Below, piece after piece: positions 1 to 9,223 of a stretch of 64,000 bases of DNA; position 1 is the stretch's first letter, and every line of letters starts with the position of its first letter. The DNA lies in contig NZ_JADPEL010000002.1 of the NCBI RefSeq assembly GCF_015667795.1, positions 109,212 through 173,211 of the forward strand. The letters run 5' to 3'. Position numbers and translations under genes: made by a program. This DNA is from Clostridium sp. D53t1_180928_C8 (GTDB lineage Bacteria > Bacillota > Clostridia > Clostridiales > Clostridiaceae). The notes below the pieces were generated by a model. The model saw nothing but the letters and a program-made list of their open reading frames with translations, had not been told where the DNA came from and did not search any database.

Positions 1-596
1 CTGTTATCTATATAATACATATCCATCTTAATTCTTTCCTCATATGTAGTATCACTTCTTCCATGAGCTTGCCAATACCCTGTAAGTCCAGGAACAACTG
101 AAAATAACTTTGGTGCATATTCGGCATAAAGTGCAACTTCCTTTTCAACGATTGGTCGAGGACCTACTATGCTCATTGTACCATTTAATATATTTATTAA
201 TTGTGGCAATTCATCTAAACTAGTTCTTCTTAAAAAATCTCCAACCTTAGTAACTCTAGGATCATTTTCTAATTTAAAGTTCTTATAAAATTCCTCTTTT
301 TGTTCCTTGGTAAAGTTATCAAATATCTCCTGCGAGTTTTGATACATAGTTCTAAATTTATAAACTTTTATATCTTTGCCACCAATACCTTTTCTAGTAT
401 GGCCAAATATTATTGGACCTTTTGAGTCTAACTTTACAGCTATTGCAACAATAAGAAAAATCGGACTCAATAATATTAATCCCATTAAAGAACCAACTAT
501 ATCCATTGCTCTTTTGAAAAATAAATAGAATCTCAATCCTTTTTTCTCATCCCCTATATCATTAACTCTAAAATCAGTCATATTATCACACTCCAT
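1..596 (-). CDS. Initiating sugar phosphotransferase (bacterial sugar transferase family), 3' end cut by window edge
   Basis: This is a monotopic phosphoglycosyl transferase that would load the first sugar phosphate from a UDP-sugar onto undecaprenyl phosphate at the inner membrane face, starting a polysaccharide repeat unit. About 198 codons are visible. They include one hydrophobic N-terminal segment after KRAMDIVGS, then [23 protein letters not shown] and [12 protein letters not shown], all family hallmarks. The C-terminus lies beyond base 1. The ATG at 596 has GGAG 6 nt upstream; a second ATG at 581 with GGAG 9 nt upstream is equally possible. The long N-terminal membrane domain of WcaJ-type enzymes is absent, so it is the short EpsL/RfbP-core type. 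It follows a polymerase gene but a hairpin separates them, so it may be transcribed separately. Confidence 0.93.
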   Translation of the reverse strand, partial: MECDNMTDFRVNDIGDEKKGLRFYLFFKRAMDIVGSLMGLILLSPIFLIVAIAVKLDSKGPIIFGHTRKGIGGKDIKVYKFRTMYQNSQEIFDNFTKEQKEEFYKNFKLENDPRVTKVGDFLRRTSLDELPQLINILNGTMSIVGPRPIVEKEVALYAEYAPKLFSVVPGLTGYWQAHGRSDTTYEERIKMDMYYIDN

Positions 597-935
597 ATGA
601 ATCTCCGTTAATACTCCCTTATATTTATTATTATCAAAATCGATTATAATTACTATAATTTAAATTAATCTTTAAATTTAATATGGGTATATTTTATCTA
701 ATCCCCCTTAAGATATATTTAGTTTTTCCGAATTCTTATTTATATTATTCCATACGTCTACATTTTTTTCTACAATTTTCAAGTTTTCCGATTTTATTAT
801 ACCTTAAATTTAGATTAATTTCTAATTATAGTCATACATAAAGTAAATCTTACTATTTAATAATATTAATGTCAATATAAAAGGTGCACTATAACGTGCA
901 CCTTAAGTAAATCTTAATAATTTATATATTAAAAT
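597..935. other. Intergenic region of about 340 bases
   Basis: This AT-rich spacer holds the hairpin at 881-904 close to the polymerase stop codon. The remaining bases must carry the promoter and ribosome-binding site of the downstream sugar transferase. No convincing -35/-10 pair, small gene or structured RNA could be recognised. Confidence 0.5.
881..904 (-). terminator. Probable intrinsic terminator of the polymerase operon
   Basis: A perfect 9-bp stem (aaggtgcac / gtgcacctt) with a 6-nt loop is followed on the minus strand by a short, interrupted T run (TTTTATATT). It lies about 30 bases past the stop codon of the polymerase gene. The T tract is weak, so read-through into the sugar transferase is possible. 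Confidence 0.65.
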
Positions 936-2273
936 TTAATTCTTTTCATCATACAACTGTATTAAATAAACTTCCATAACTAGTACAAAAAACACTGATA
1001 AACCGGCAATATAAGGATTAGTAATTGACGATGCTAAAATAGACATAGTTCCTACTGTCCATCCAACTAATATCTGCTCATCTCTTTCCTTTATCCCTTT
1101 TTTAAATAAAATCAACATTAGCTTAATAAAGTTATAAATTAAATATCCAAAGAAAATTAATACTCCAACTATACCTGTTTTAAACATTAATTCAATATAA
1201 TATAGCTCAAAGCTACTACTACTAACCATTTGAAGACCATTCTCTTCCATATATTGAGGATATTCATAAATATGACCTCCAAATCCCCAACCTAAAACTG
1301 GCTTCTCTTTTATCTTATCAACTAAAAACCTAAGTTGAATCGCTCTTACCTTATTAGATTCATCATTTTCGAAATCTCCAATAGATTCTATTCTATCTTT
1401 TATACTTCCTGCTGAATCTGGTAAGTTTTGCTCTGGTGATACAGCAACAATGGTTTTAGGAATTATTACAGCAACTAAAATCAATGGAATAATAGCAATT
1501 AACACATTCTTTATAGTTAATCTATACTTTCTAACTCTCCATAAATAATATGCAAATGATAATACTACAACTCCTGCAGTTCCAAGCCAGAATCCTCTTG
1601 TGTTTGAAACATATATTCCAATTAAAAGTATTGATAATTTAACTATTCCAAATATATTTCTTTCTTTATTAAATAATTTAATAAACATAATGGCTACTGC
1701 AAGTTGCATAAAAATCCCATTATATAAATATACTCTAGCATAGTTATTAGATAAAACTAATCCACTTATTAATCCATACTGTAATTTACTATTTAAATTA
1801 TTATAAGCAACTATTATTTCTAGATTATTTGGTAAATAAATTCTACTTACAAAAAATAATACTATAGTCATAATCGAAACTATAACTGCACAGTCTACAA
1901 ATATATTTAGTATCTTATTAACATTTCCACTTCTACCTTTAACATAAGCAACTAAAAGTAATATATATAATATACCTAAAAATGAATTTACATCTGAGAA
2001 AATATCTCCAAGACTATTTCCATTAATTAAACCTACTACACTACCATATGCTATATAAATACATACAACAATCATAGGAATTAAGAATTTCTTTTCAATT
2101 CTTATTTTTTCTCTAAAAATCATATATATAGAAAAAACTATTCCTATAGCAAATAATCCTTTTCTAATCGGCAAGCCAAATATATGTCCAAGTCCCCCTA
2201 ATATGAATTCAATAAAAATTAAAGCTGTAACTATATTAAATATATTTCTTATGGTGTCCTTTTTATCTTCCAT
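936..2273 (-). CDS. O-antigen ligase/polymerase-type membrane protein (Wzy-like)
   Basis: A polytopic membrane protein of 445 residues with roughly 12 hydrophobic segments. The large outward loop in the C-terminal half carries GWGFGGHIYEYP and SSSFELYYIELMFKTG, the pattern of the WaaL/Wzy O-antigen ligase-polymerase family. It probably polymerises lipid-linked repeat units on the outer membrane face. The start is the ATG at 2273, with GGGAG 8 nt upstream; the longer frame begins with a GTG inside that ribosome-binding site. It is the last gene before a hairpin in a run of glycosyltransferases. Sequence cannot separate polymerase from ligase, but the locus contains a flippase and an initiating transferase, which favours polymerase. 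Confidence 0.85.
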   Translation of the reverse strand: MEDKKDTIRNIFNIVTALIFIEFILGGLGHIFGLPIRKGLFAIGIVFSIYMIFREKIRIEKKFLIPMIVVCIYIAYGSVVGLINGNSLGDIFSDVNSFLGILYILLLVAYVKGRSGNVNKILNIFVDCAVIVSIMTIVLFFVSRIYLPNNLEIIVAYNNLNSKLQYGLISGLVLSNNYARVYLYNGIFMQLAVAIMFIKLFNKERNIFGIVKLSILLIGIYVSNTRGFWLGTAGVVVLSFAYYLWRVRKYRLTIKNVLIAIIPLILVAVIIPKTIVAVSPEQNLPDSAGSIKDRIESIGDFENDESNKVRAIQLRFLVDKIKEKPVLGWGFGGHIYEYPQYMEENGLQMVSSSSFELYYIELMFKTGIVGVLIFFGYLIYNFIKLMLILFKKGIKERDEQILVGWTVGTMSILASSITNPYIAGLSVFFVLVMEVYLIQLYDEKN

Positions 2274-2299
2274 CTTCTTTTCTCCCACTCTACTAATTA

Positions 2300-3184
2300 T
2301 TAATTATTATTAAATTTACCAAAAATATTATTTCTATAATCCTTTATACCTTTTTTAATATATTTAAATTTTTCTATTTTATTTTCTTCAAATAAAACAA
2401 TCTTCAAGCTTTCAGTAATAAACCTTCTTTTATCAGTTAATATCCACGCTGGAAAATCCTCTTTATATTTATCCCAAATATAATGTCTATTTCTACTCAT
2501 GTAATATCTTCTTACAGGGCTATGATTAGTAGGAATCATTTTTAACCCTAAAACACTTTTTTTAACGCTTTCTCCTAGATTATGTATTAATATTGCATCA
2601 TTAACCTGAATTATTTTAAATCCTTTCTTATTCAAAGATAAACAATAATCATGGTCTACTAAATCAATAAATAATTTTTCATCATACATTCCAACATTTT
2701 TATATATTTCAGCTTTTGTTAATGCTCCTGAAGTAATTTCTGTTAATACTTCTATATAAGAATTTGAGACTTTTTCTTCATTAATATTAGACCCATTTTG
2801 ATACTCTTTTTCCTCAACATGAACTGGCACAAGCATTGCTACTTTTTCTTTTAATTCATTATTAAATCCTTCATAGCACGCTAACATATTTTTAATCATA
2901 TTATCTGTTATTATGCTATCATGATCTAAAGTTAATATCCAATTATAGCCTTTCTCAATTGAATATTTTATTCCTCTATTTAAAGCAAATGCAATTCCCT
3001 TATTATCTTCTAAGTATATAACAGTTACTTCATTTTCTAAATTTTTTAACATATTAATTGTTTCAGCTTTAGATCCGTTATCAACGACTATAATTTCATC
3101 AACTTTTCCCTTAAGCTTATTAATACGTTCCTTAAAATCATTTTCTACATTATATGTTATAATGATTGCTGCAACACTATTCAA
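2300..3184 (-). CDS. GT2 glycosyltransferase, rhamnosyltransferase-like
   Basis: A 294-residue cytosolic GT-A transferase. It begins VAAIIITYNVE, has VDNGSKAET (nucleotide site), ILTLDHDS (DXD-like metal site), acceptor-side EITSGALT and VDHDYCL, and a C-terminal YYMSRNRHYIW typical of RfbF/RfbN-type rhamnosyltransferases. The start is a TTG with TGGAGG 6-7 nt upstream. It has a clear paralogue at 10156-11034 with the same C-terminal YYMxRNR signature. It would add one sugar to the lipid-linked repeat. No dTDP-rhamnose synthesis genes are in this window, so the donor is unproven. Confidence 0.85.
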   Translation of the reverse strand: MNSVAAIIITYNVENDFKERINKLKGKVDEIIVVDNGSKAETINMLKNLENEVTVIYLEDNKGIAFALNRGIKYSIEKGYNWILTLDHDSIITDNMIKNMLACYEGFNNELKEKVAMLVPVHVEEKEYQNGSNINEEKVSNSYIEVLTEITSGALTKAEIYKNVGMYDEKLFIDLVDHDYCLSLNKKGFKIIQVNDAILIHNLGESVKKSVLGLKMIPTNHSPVRRYYMSRNRHYIWDKYKEDFPAWILTDKRRFITESLKIVLFEENKIEKFKYIKKGIKDYRNNIFGKFNNN

Positions 3185-3199
3185 TGTTATCCCTCCATG

Positions 3200-4195
3200 T
3201 TACAAATCAAATAATTCATATATCTCTTCATTTGATATATTTATATTCTTTAATATTTGTTTTCTCTTTGTTTCCATTAGAGCTTTTTTACTCTTTACTT
3301 CTTTAACATATTTTAAGCATTTCCAATCAAATATCATAAAGAATACAAGGTACTTCATTGCACCTATGTATATTTTCCCTTTGTCCTTTTCAAATGCATA
3401 ACTTGTTTCATTTTTCATAATCATTAAATAGTGATTTCTAAAGGAAATTCCCTTTAGGAACTCTGATTGACTTCTTCTATTCTTTATTGTATTTATTACA
3501 CCTTTACTGCTATTCATACCTCTCCCATGATATGCAATAGCATCATGAACATAATAACATTTAAACCCATAAAGATTTAATCTCCAACAAATATCTATAT
3601 CTTCCTTATAGGCAAAAAAATCATTATCAAAGTATTCTTCATTAACTTTTACTTTTTCTAATGCTTCTCTTTTAAATACTGCCGCAGCACCACAAACACC
3701 AAATACTCGTTTATCTTCTTCGTATTTTCCTTCATCTGGCTCATTTTGTCCTATGTCTATTCCTTGTCTGTAATGATTAAAAGCTATTCCTACTGAGTCT
3801 ATTACATTTAACTTTTCATCTGTATCAAAGTCATACTTAAGTAATTTTCCTGTTACTGCGCCTATTGTATCATCTTCTGAAAATTTATTAATACAGTTTT
3901 TTATATAATTATCTCCAAATACTATATCAGGATTTGCAATAATTATATAATCACCTTTTGCTAATTCTATTCCTTTATTAGCACCACCAGCATATCCTGT
4001 ATTTTTATTTTTAAATAATATTACCTCATCCTTAAAGTTTTCTTCGATAATATTAATTGAATTATCAGTTGAATCATTATCTATAATTATGATTTCTATA
4101 TTTTTATAATTTTGCTCTAATAATGATTTTATACATTTATATAAGTACTTTTCACCATTCCAATTAACTATTGCTACAGAAACTAATTTATTCAT
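3200..4195 (-). CDS. GT2 glycosyltransferase, rhamnosyltransferase-like
   Basis: A 331-residue GT2 enzyme starting VSVAIVNWNGEKYL, followed by IDNDSTDNS, IANPDIVFG (metal-binding position) and FFAYKEDIDICWRL, which includes the acidic catalytic region of WcaE/RfbN-like transferases. It resembles the protein encoded at 9224-10132 (NWNGEK, DNDS, FAYYEDVDLSLRL), so each half of this locus carries one such pair. The ATG has GAGAGAAG 7 nt upstream. The gap to the next gene is only 15 nt, which indicates co-transcription. The sugar and linkage cannot be read from sequence. Confidence 0.87.
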   Translation of the reverse strand: MNKLVSVAIVNWNGEKYLYKCIKSLLEQNYKNIEIIIIDNDSTDNSINIIEENFKDEVILFKNKNTGYAGGANKGIELAKGDYIIIANPDIVFGDNYIKNCINKFSEDDTIGAVTGKLLKYDFDTDEKLNVIDSVGIAFNHYRQGIDIGQNEPDEGKYEEDKRVFGVCGAAAVFKREALEKVKVNEEYFDNDFFAYKEDIDICWRLNLYGFKCYYVHDAIAYHGRGMNSSKGVINTIKNRRSQSEFLKGISFRNHYLMIMKNETSYAFEKDKGKIYIGAMKYLVFFMIFDWKCLKYVKEVKSKKALMETKRKQILKNINISNEEIYELFDL

Positions 4196-4246
4196 ATATA
4201 AACTTCTCTCTTTCTCTAACTAAATAGCCTTATTTAATTTTATTAA

Positions 4247-5194
4247 CTATTTATCAAAATTTTCATTACCGCTATATTCATCAACAAAATATAGTGGTCT
4301 ATTTTTAACTTCTATGAATATTCTTCCTAAATATTCACCTATTATCCCTAGGCAAACTAACTGAATTCCACCTAATAATAGTATTATACATACTAGGCTT
4401 GCATATCCAGGAACATCTACACCTCTAATAATAGTCTTAAAGAATATAAATATCATATATCCAATAGATCCTATTGCACTTACCATTCCCATTATAGTTG
4501 CAATTCTTAAAGGGGCTACAGTAAATGAAGTAATTCCTTCAATAGCTAGGTCAAATAATTTGAAATAATTCCACTTTGTAGTACCTGCTACTCTAGGATC
4601 TCTATCAAATTCAATTGCTTTTTTCTTAAACCCAATTAAGCTAAACATTCCCTTAGTATACCTTTGCTTTTCTGGAAATGCCTTTAACGCTTCAACAGCT
4701 CTTCTACTTAATAATCTAAAATCACCTGTATCCTCTTGAATAGGTACTGATGATACACTTCTTAATACTCTATAAAAAGCATGAGATGTAAATTTCTTTA
4801 ATGCAGTTTCACCTTTTCTACTTCTACGTTTTGCATATACATCATCATAGCCTTCCTCATAATATTTAAGCATATCTATTATTAATTCAGGTGGATCTTG
4901 TAAGTCTGCATCTATTATAGCAACCACATCACCCTTTACATAATCAAGAGCTGCAGCCATAGCTATTTCTTTTCCAAAATTTCTAGATAAGTTTACATAG
5001 CATACTCTTGAATCATTCTCCCTATATTGCTTTACAATTTCCAATGAATTATCTTTGCTTCCATCGTTAACAAATAAAAATTCCATATTATAATTAGAAA
5101 TATTTTCTGCAAGCTTTACTAGTCTATCATATAAATAAGGTAAAGATTCCTCTTCATTATACATTGGTATTATTATGGATATTAATTCCTTCAT
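4247..5194 (-). CDS. GtrB-type polyprenyl-phosphate glycosyltransferase
   Basis: A 315-residue dolichol-phosphate-mannose-synthase-like GT2. Visible motifs are IIPMYNEEESLP, VNDGSKDNS, VAIIDADLQDPPE (metal site), GDFRLLSRRAVEAL and GTTKWNYFKLFDLAIEG. Two C-terminal transmembrane helices (about 230-255 and 265-290) are as in GtrB/CsbB. The family transfers glucose or another sugar from a nucleotide donor to undecaprenyl phosphate. The small GtrA protein at 7117-7509, in the same operon, is the expected flippase. The DUF6056 protein at 5217-6596 is a candidate for the final transferase. Confidence 0.9.
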   Translation of the reverse strand: MKELISIIIPMYNEEESLPYLYDRLVKLAENISNYNMEFLFVNDGSKDNSLEIVKQYRENDSRVCYVNLSRNFGKEIAMAAALDYVKGDVVAIIDADLQDPPELIIDMLKYYEEGYDDVYAKRRSRKGETALKKFTSHAFYRVLRSVSSVPIQEDTGDFRLLSRRAVEALKAFPEKQRYTKGMFSLIGFKKKAIEFDRDPRVAGTTKWNYFKLFDLAIEGITSFTVAPLRIATIMGMVSAIGSIGYMIFIFFKTIIRGVDVPGYASLVCIILLLGGIQLVCLGIIGEYLGRIFIEVKNRPLYFVDEYSGNENFDK

Positions 5195-5216
5195 AACTTT
5201 CTATTCTCCTTCAAAT

Positions 5217-6596
5217 TTAGTCTAAAATCTTACGTAAATATAATCTAAAACTATTTGCAGATAAAATTATAAATACTAATATAAGATAAATATTAACACG
5301 CCATTTTCTCAGAAACTCATTTAGTATTAATGTATTTATTACAATTATTAATATGTCTGTAACAAAAAACACTCTTGCTCCAGATGCATATATAGTTGGT
5401 GATATACTAATTGATAATGCTGAACAAATTGCTGCTAAATATAATATTACTGATAAATACTTCATTTCAATTCTATCAAATATAAGTAAAAACATCACAG
5501 GAATTATTAGTAATGTACATAATAAAATAGAAGTTGGTAAAAATAATTTAATATTATCAAAGTTTAATATATTTAAATTTTGAACAGTAAATAATTTAAA
5601 TATAAATGAATCAGTACTAATATTAAGAGCTCCAAATACTCTTTCTACTATCTTTATAATAACAACTATCATAGGTATTGTTGCTAACGCTCTAATTAAT
5701 ATATCTTTATACTTCTTCCAAATTAATATATTTATTAAACCAACTAATACAGCCATTAATATAATTTCATTTCTAAACATATGCTCTAAAAACAAATTAG
5801 TTCCCATCATTACTTTAGTTGGTAAAGAAATCATATTCCATTGTCCAAACCATGTTATTGTTTCATTCGCAGATCTTGCATAATTTCCTGGTGCAAAAAA
5901 TAATATTGCGGTATTAACTGCTATAAATAAATTAAAAATAATTAAGTCTACTCTTACTTTTTTATCCCTAATAAACAAATAAATATTAGTAAGAAGTGCA
6001 AAACAAAGTATTACTAAAGATGCCTGTTCCATGTTCGCACCTAAAATTGCTGCAAATGCTAATACAATATAATACTTTTTATTGAACTTTTCTTTAAATA
6101 AAGCATTTTTAAATGGTAGCATAACTAAAAGTGGACATGCTACTGGCCATAAATAATTAAATGATCCGGTTATCCATGATATTGCAGTTAAAAATACATC
6201 CTTATGTATGGTAAATATAAAAATACAAATTATACTTTTAATTAATAATCTCTTATTCTTTGAAATTTTATCTACATATTTGTATGGAATTAATTTATAT
6301 ATTCCAAAGGCTAAAACAACAGTCATTATTGTATTTAAAATTCTCCATATCCAAAGGTTGTATCCAAACATAGGTACCATAATAGATTCTATTACTACTC
6401 TTCCAGTCCAACTTGTATATCTATGATGTAAATAATCTATTAAATTTCCATTAAAAGCATCATTTAAAATTGCTGAGAACCATTCATCATCTCCTGGCGT
6501 TACTGTTCTTTTAGCAAAAACTAATAACATTAATAATGCTAGTATGAAATATGGAACATTTTCCAAACTAAATATTTTATTAAATATTTTTTTCAT
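5217..6596 (-). CDS. Polytopic membrane protein, DUF6056-like (candidate GT-C transferase)
   Basis: A 459-residue membrane protein with about 11 hydrophobic segments. The first outward loop carries TPGDDEWFSAIL and SWTGRVVIE; an acidic pair in this loop is the feature expected of GT-C glycosyltransferases that use polyprenyl-phosphate sugars. I recognise the DUF6056 style (DDEWF...GR) but its biochemical role is not established. It sits directly upstream of the GtrB-type gene (22-nt gap) and downstream of GtrA, so I infer that it moves the flipped sugar onto an external acceptor. An uncharacterised transporter function cannot be excluded. Confidence 0.75.
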   Translation of the reverse strand: MKKIFNKIFSLENVPYFILALLMLLVFAKRTVTPGDDEWFSAILNDAFNGNLIDYLHHRYTSWTGRVVIESIMVPMFGYNLWIWRILNTIMTVVLAFGIYKLIPYKYVDKISKNKRLLIKSIICIFIFTIHKDVFLTAISWITGSFNYLWPVACPLLVMLPFKNALFKEKFNKKYYIVLAFAAILGANMEQASLVILCFALLTNIYLFIRDKKVRVDLIIFNLFIAVNTAILFFAPGNYARSANETITWFGQWNMISLPTKVMMGTNLFLEHMFRNEIILMAVLVGLINILIWKKYKDILIRALATIPMIVVIIKIVERVFGALNISTDSFIFKLFTVQNLNILNFDNIKLFLPTSILLCTLLIIPVMFLLIFDRIEMKYLSVILYLAAICSALSISISPTIYASGARVFFVTDILIIVINTLILNEFLRKWRVNIYLILVFIILSANSFRLYLRKILD

Positions 6597-6607
6597 TATT
6601 CACCATC

Positions 6608-7084
6608 CTAACTTATCTCAATAACTTTATCTGTGAAAATAATTATTTCTTTTTCATCCTGATTAGTTATCACAAATCCAATATTATATTTTTCACCTTT
6701 AACAAGTTTATTGTTATTAACTCTTGCTATAAGTCCACATTTATTATACTTAGTTTCAGCAGTATTTTTTATCTCTAAATCTTCACGTTCTTCAGCTTCA
6801 GTTTTTATAGAAATAATATTTTCTTTTTCATCTTTTAATACAATATTTCTATTTATGTATTGATTACTACTATTAGTTTCTGCAAGCCATCCTGTTATTA
6901 CAACATCCTTATCAGAATAAGCAATATCTTCAACTTCATATTCAAAATCTTTTTCATCCCCATAAACACTTTCTATACTTTTCACTTCTTTTACTTTTTC
7001 AAAATCATGTTTAATAAGAAAATAACTTCCGAAGCTAACAACTACAACTGCTAAAAATAGCACAATTACTATTCCTTTTTTCAT
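6608..7084 (-). CDS. Membrane-anchored extracytoplasmic protein of unknown function
   Basis: One N-terminal hydrophobic segment (about 4-25) is followed by roughly 130 residues predicted outside the membrane, rich in Glu, Lys and Asn. A beta-rich stretch includes VVITGWLAET and YNIGFVIT. I do not recognise the family. The start chosen is the ATG at 7084 (MKKGIV), because AAGGAG lies 10 nt upstream; the ATG three codons earlier overlaps that site. It lies between the GtrA gene and the DUF6056 gene with gaps of 32 and 11 nt, so it is probably part of the same decoration system, perhaps as an acceptor or helper on the outer face. Confidence 0.7.
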   Translation of the reverse strand: MKKGIVIVLFLAVVVVSFGSYFLIKHDFEKVKEVKSIESVYGDEKDFEYEVEDIAYSDKDVVITGWLAETNSSNQYINRNIVLKDEKENIISIKTEAEEREDLEIKNTAETKYNKCGLIARVNNNKLVKGEKYNIGFVITNQDEKEIIIFTDKVIEIS

Positions 7085-7116
7085 TAATTGCATTCTCCTT
7101 ATTCTTACATTTTGTA

Positions 7117-7509
7117 TTATTTTTCCTTAAATACCCATATTTTATTTACTATATAATTAATAACCATAACAATTACTGTAGTAATAACTAATCCTATCAA
7201 TTTATTAAATAATAATATATCAACTAAGAAATATAATATAGCTGTATTTAATGCTAATCCTATTAAATTCAAAATTACAAACTTAATTGTTGTTTCTTTT
7301 TTATCTTTACCATTATATTTAAATACCCATTTAGAATTCCAAATATAACTATTTGCAGTTGCAATTGCATAAGCAATAATATTTGCAACAATATAATATA
7401 CTCCTACAAAATTCAATACTGCAAATATTATCCAATTAATTAAAGTATTTAAGACTCCTACAAGTCCAAACTTTATAAATTTATTTATTCCATTTTCCAA
7501 CGTATCCAT
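7117..7509 (-). CDS. GtrA family small flippase
   Basis: A 130-residue protein with four transmembrane helices and typical GtrA signatures: KFGLVGVLNTLINW, NIIAYAIATANSYIWNSKWVF and a final NYIVNKIWVF. GtrA proteins are thought to flip polyprenyl-phosphate sugars to the outer face for GtrB-dependent glycosylation. The ATG has AAGGAG 6 nt upstream. It is the first gene after the promoter at 7560-7589, so it heads the transcription unit that runs down to at least base 936. Confidence 0.9.
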   Translation of the reverse strand: MDTLENGINKFIKFGLVGVLNTLINWIIFAVLNFVGVYYIVANIIAYAIATANSYIWNSKWVFKYNGKDKKETTIKFVILNLIGLALNTAILYFLVDILLFNKLIGLVITTVIVMVINYIVNKIWVFKEK

Positions 7510-7559
7510 TTTTTACTCCTTTTATGACTTAATTAGATTATTTAATACATCAATTCACT

Positions 7560-7589
7560 ATTATACACTTATAACATAGCCTTTATCAA
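7560..7589 (-). promoter_or_regulatory. Sigma-A type promoter for the GtrA-headed operon
   Basis: On the minus strand TTGATA (7589-7584) and a perfect TATAAT (7565-7560) are separated by 18 nt, about 50 bases before the GtrA start. It lies just downstream of the terminator of the preceding transcription unit, as expected for an operon boundary. Confidence 0.75.
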
Positions 7590-7708
7590 TTTCCAATTAA
7601 CTATAAATCAACTTTTTAAGTAATTCTTAACAATTAAGTATTAATCTAATTTAAAATTTACTTTTGTGAAGTTATATAAAAGTGCTAAATTTTCTTACTT
7701 AAAAACTA

Positions 7709-7730
7709 AAAAGTGGCTAAAGCCACTTTT
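7709..7730 (-). terminator. Intrinsic terminator after the flippase gene
   Basis: A perfect 10-bp stem (aaaagtggct / agccactttt) with a 2-nt loop lies 36 bases past the stop of the flippase at 7766-9199. T-rich ends on both sides could let it act in both orientations, but only minus-strand genes flank it. Confidence 0.85.
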
Positions 7731-7765
7731 TAAAATTCAAAATTCAATTTATAATTTTATGATCT

Positions 7766-9199
7766 TTACTTTTTCTTAATCATAGTCATAATTCTGCTTA
7801 TCATTTCCTTTTGAACTTCATCCTTAATTATAAACATTATGACTATATAAATTACAACCCCAGATATACCTTGGACTATATTTGCAAGCATTCCATTACT
7901 TATACTATTTCCAATAAATACAACAAATACCCCCATTATTAAGGAAACTATAACATACTTAACTACTCCAAGTAACATCCTTTTAATAGGTAACTGTTTT
8001 CTTACTAATATTAGTTGAATTACTATTCCTATATACTCAGCAACAATTAATGATATTATTGCTCCAGCAGCTCCATGGCTTGGAATAAGGCATAAATTCA
8101 TAATTAAATTAACTATAGCTGCAATTATTATTGATAAAGTATATTTATTTTCTTGTTTCGTTGCAATTAAATATTGTACTCCTATAATATTTGCCCAACT
8201 TACAGCAATTATAATAAGCGAAGTCCAAGCTGTTAGTTGTCCTACAGATAAATACTTAGGAGATAAGAACCAAGAAACTAATATTTTAGATACACACATA
8301 AGTCCTATAGACATTGGTATTGCCAAATAAGAAACTATTTTAAATGTTTTTTCTATAATTCTAGGAACTTCTTCACGTTTTCCATTTCCTATTATATTCG
8401 ATACTCTAGGTAATAATACTACCCCTATAGATGTTATCATTGCTAAGACCATGTTTACTATTCTTTGAGAATAATCATAGAAAATAACTTGATCTTTAGT
8501 AGATAAAAATCCTACTAAAGTTCTCGCTAATAACGTATAAACTTGTGTTGCTATTTGAGGTAAGAATAACTTTAATAAAGGTTTTATAGTTCTTCTTACA
8601 ATTTTCTTATCAATAACTATACTACCAACATATCTAGGTACATATAACCACATTAATAATATACTAACTATATTAACTAATACTGTTAATAATGCATAAA
8701 GCAATAAATCATCTGGACTCTTAATAAAAATAAATATACATGCAAGTCCAACTAATCTTGCAAATGTATTTCTAATTACTACTTTTTTAAAATCTTCAAG
8801 CCCCATAAATAGCCATGATATATCTATCATAACTGAAATTATATTTAAACCTTGTATTAAATAAATGGTTGTGTTTACAGTAGTAAAACAGCTTATAAAA
8901 ACATAATAAGCTATTAAAGAGACAGTACTTGTTGCTAATTGCACTGTATATAAACTCCAAAAAGTTTTAGCTAATTTTTCTTTATTATCTCTTACATAAG
9001 CTATTTGTCTATTACCATACATTTGCATTCCAAGTACACCAAATAACATGAAGTAATTTGCAATAGATAAACTTAAAGAATTTAATCCTAATTGTTCTGG
9101 ATCAAATACTCTTGTTAGATATGGCATTGTAATAAGTGGGATTAACATACTCATTATCTGATAAACAGTATTATACAAATAATTTTTTATTATACTCAT
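7766..9199 (-). CDS. Polysaccharide flippase (Wzx/MATE-like, MOP superfamily)
   Basis: A 477-residue protein with about 14 hydrophobic segments. It begins IIKNYLYNTVYQIMSMLIPLITMPYLTRVF, cut here to its tell-tale part PLITMPYLTRV, and continues with MYGNRQIAYVRD and GVVLLPRVSN. This is the RfbX/Wzx arrangement that exports undecaprenyl-diphosphate-linked repeat units across the membrane. The ATG has AGGAG 8 nt upstream. It is the last gene of the unit 11034-7766 with two GT2 genes, and a strong terminator follows. A second flippase of the same family lies at 57394-58827, one for each polysaccharide locus. Confidence 0.9.
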   Translation of the reverse strand: MSIIKNYLYNTVYQIMSMLIPLITMPYLTRVFDPEQLGLNSLSLSIANYFMLFGVLGMQMYGNRQIAYVRDNKEKLAKTFWSLYTVQLATSTVSLIAYYVFISCFTTVNTTIYLIQGLNIISVMIDISWLFMGLEDFKKVVIRNTFARLVGLACIFIFIKSPDDLLLYALLTVLVNIVSILLMWLYVPRYVGSIVIDKKIVRRTIKPLLKLFLPQIATQVYTLLARTLVGFLSTKDQVIFYDYSQRIVNMVLAMITSIGVVLLPRVSNIIGNGKREEVPRIIEKTFKIVSYLAIPMSIGLMCVSKILVSWFLSPKYLSVGQLTAWTSLIIIAVSWANIIGVQYLIATKQENKYTLSIIIAAIVNLIMNLCLIPSHGAAGAIISLIVAEYIGIVIQLILVRKQLPIKRMLLGVVKYVIVSLIMGVFVVFIGNSISNGMLANIVQGISGVVIYIVIMFIIKDEVQKEMISRIMTMIKKK

Positions 9200-9223
9200 C
9201 TTTTCTTCTCCTATAAAAACAAA

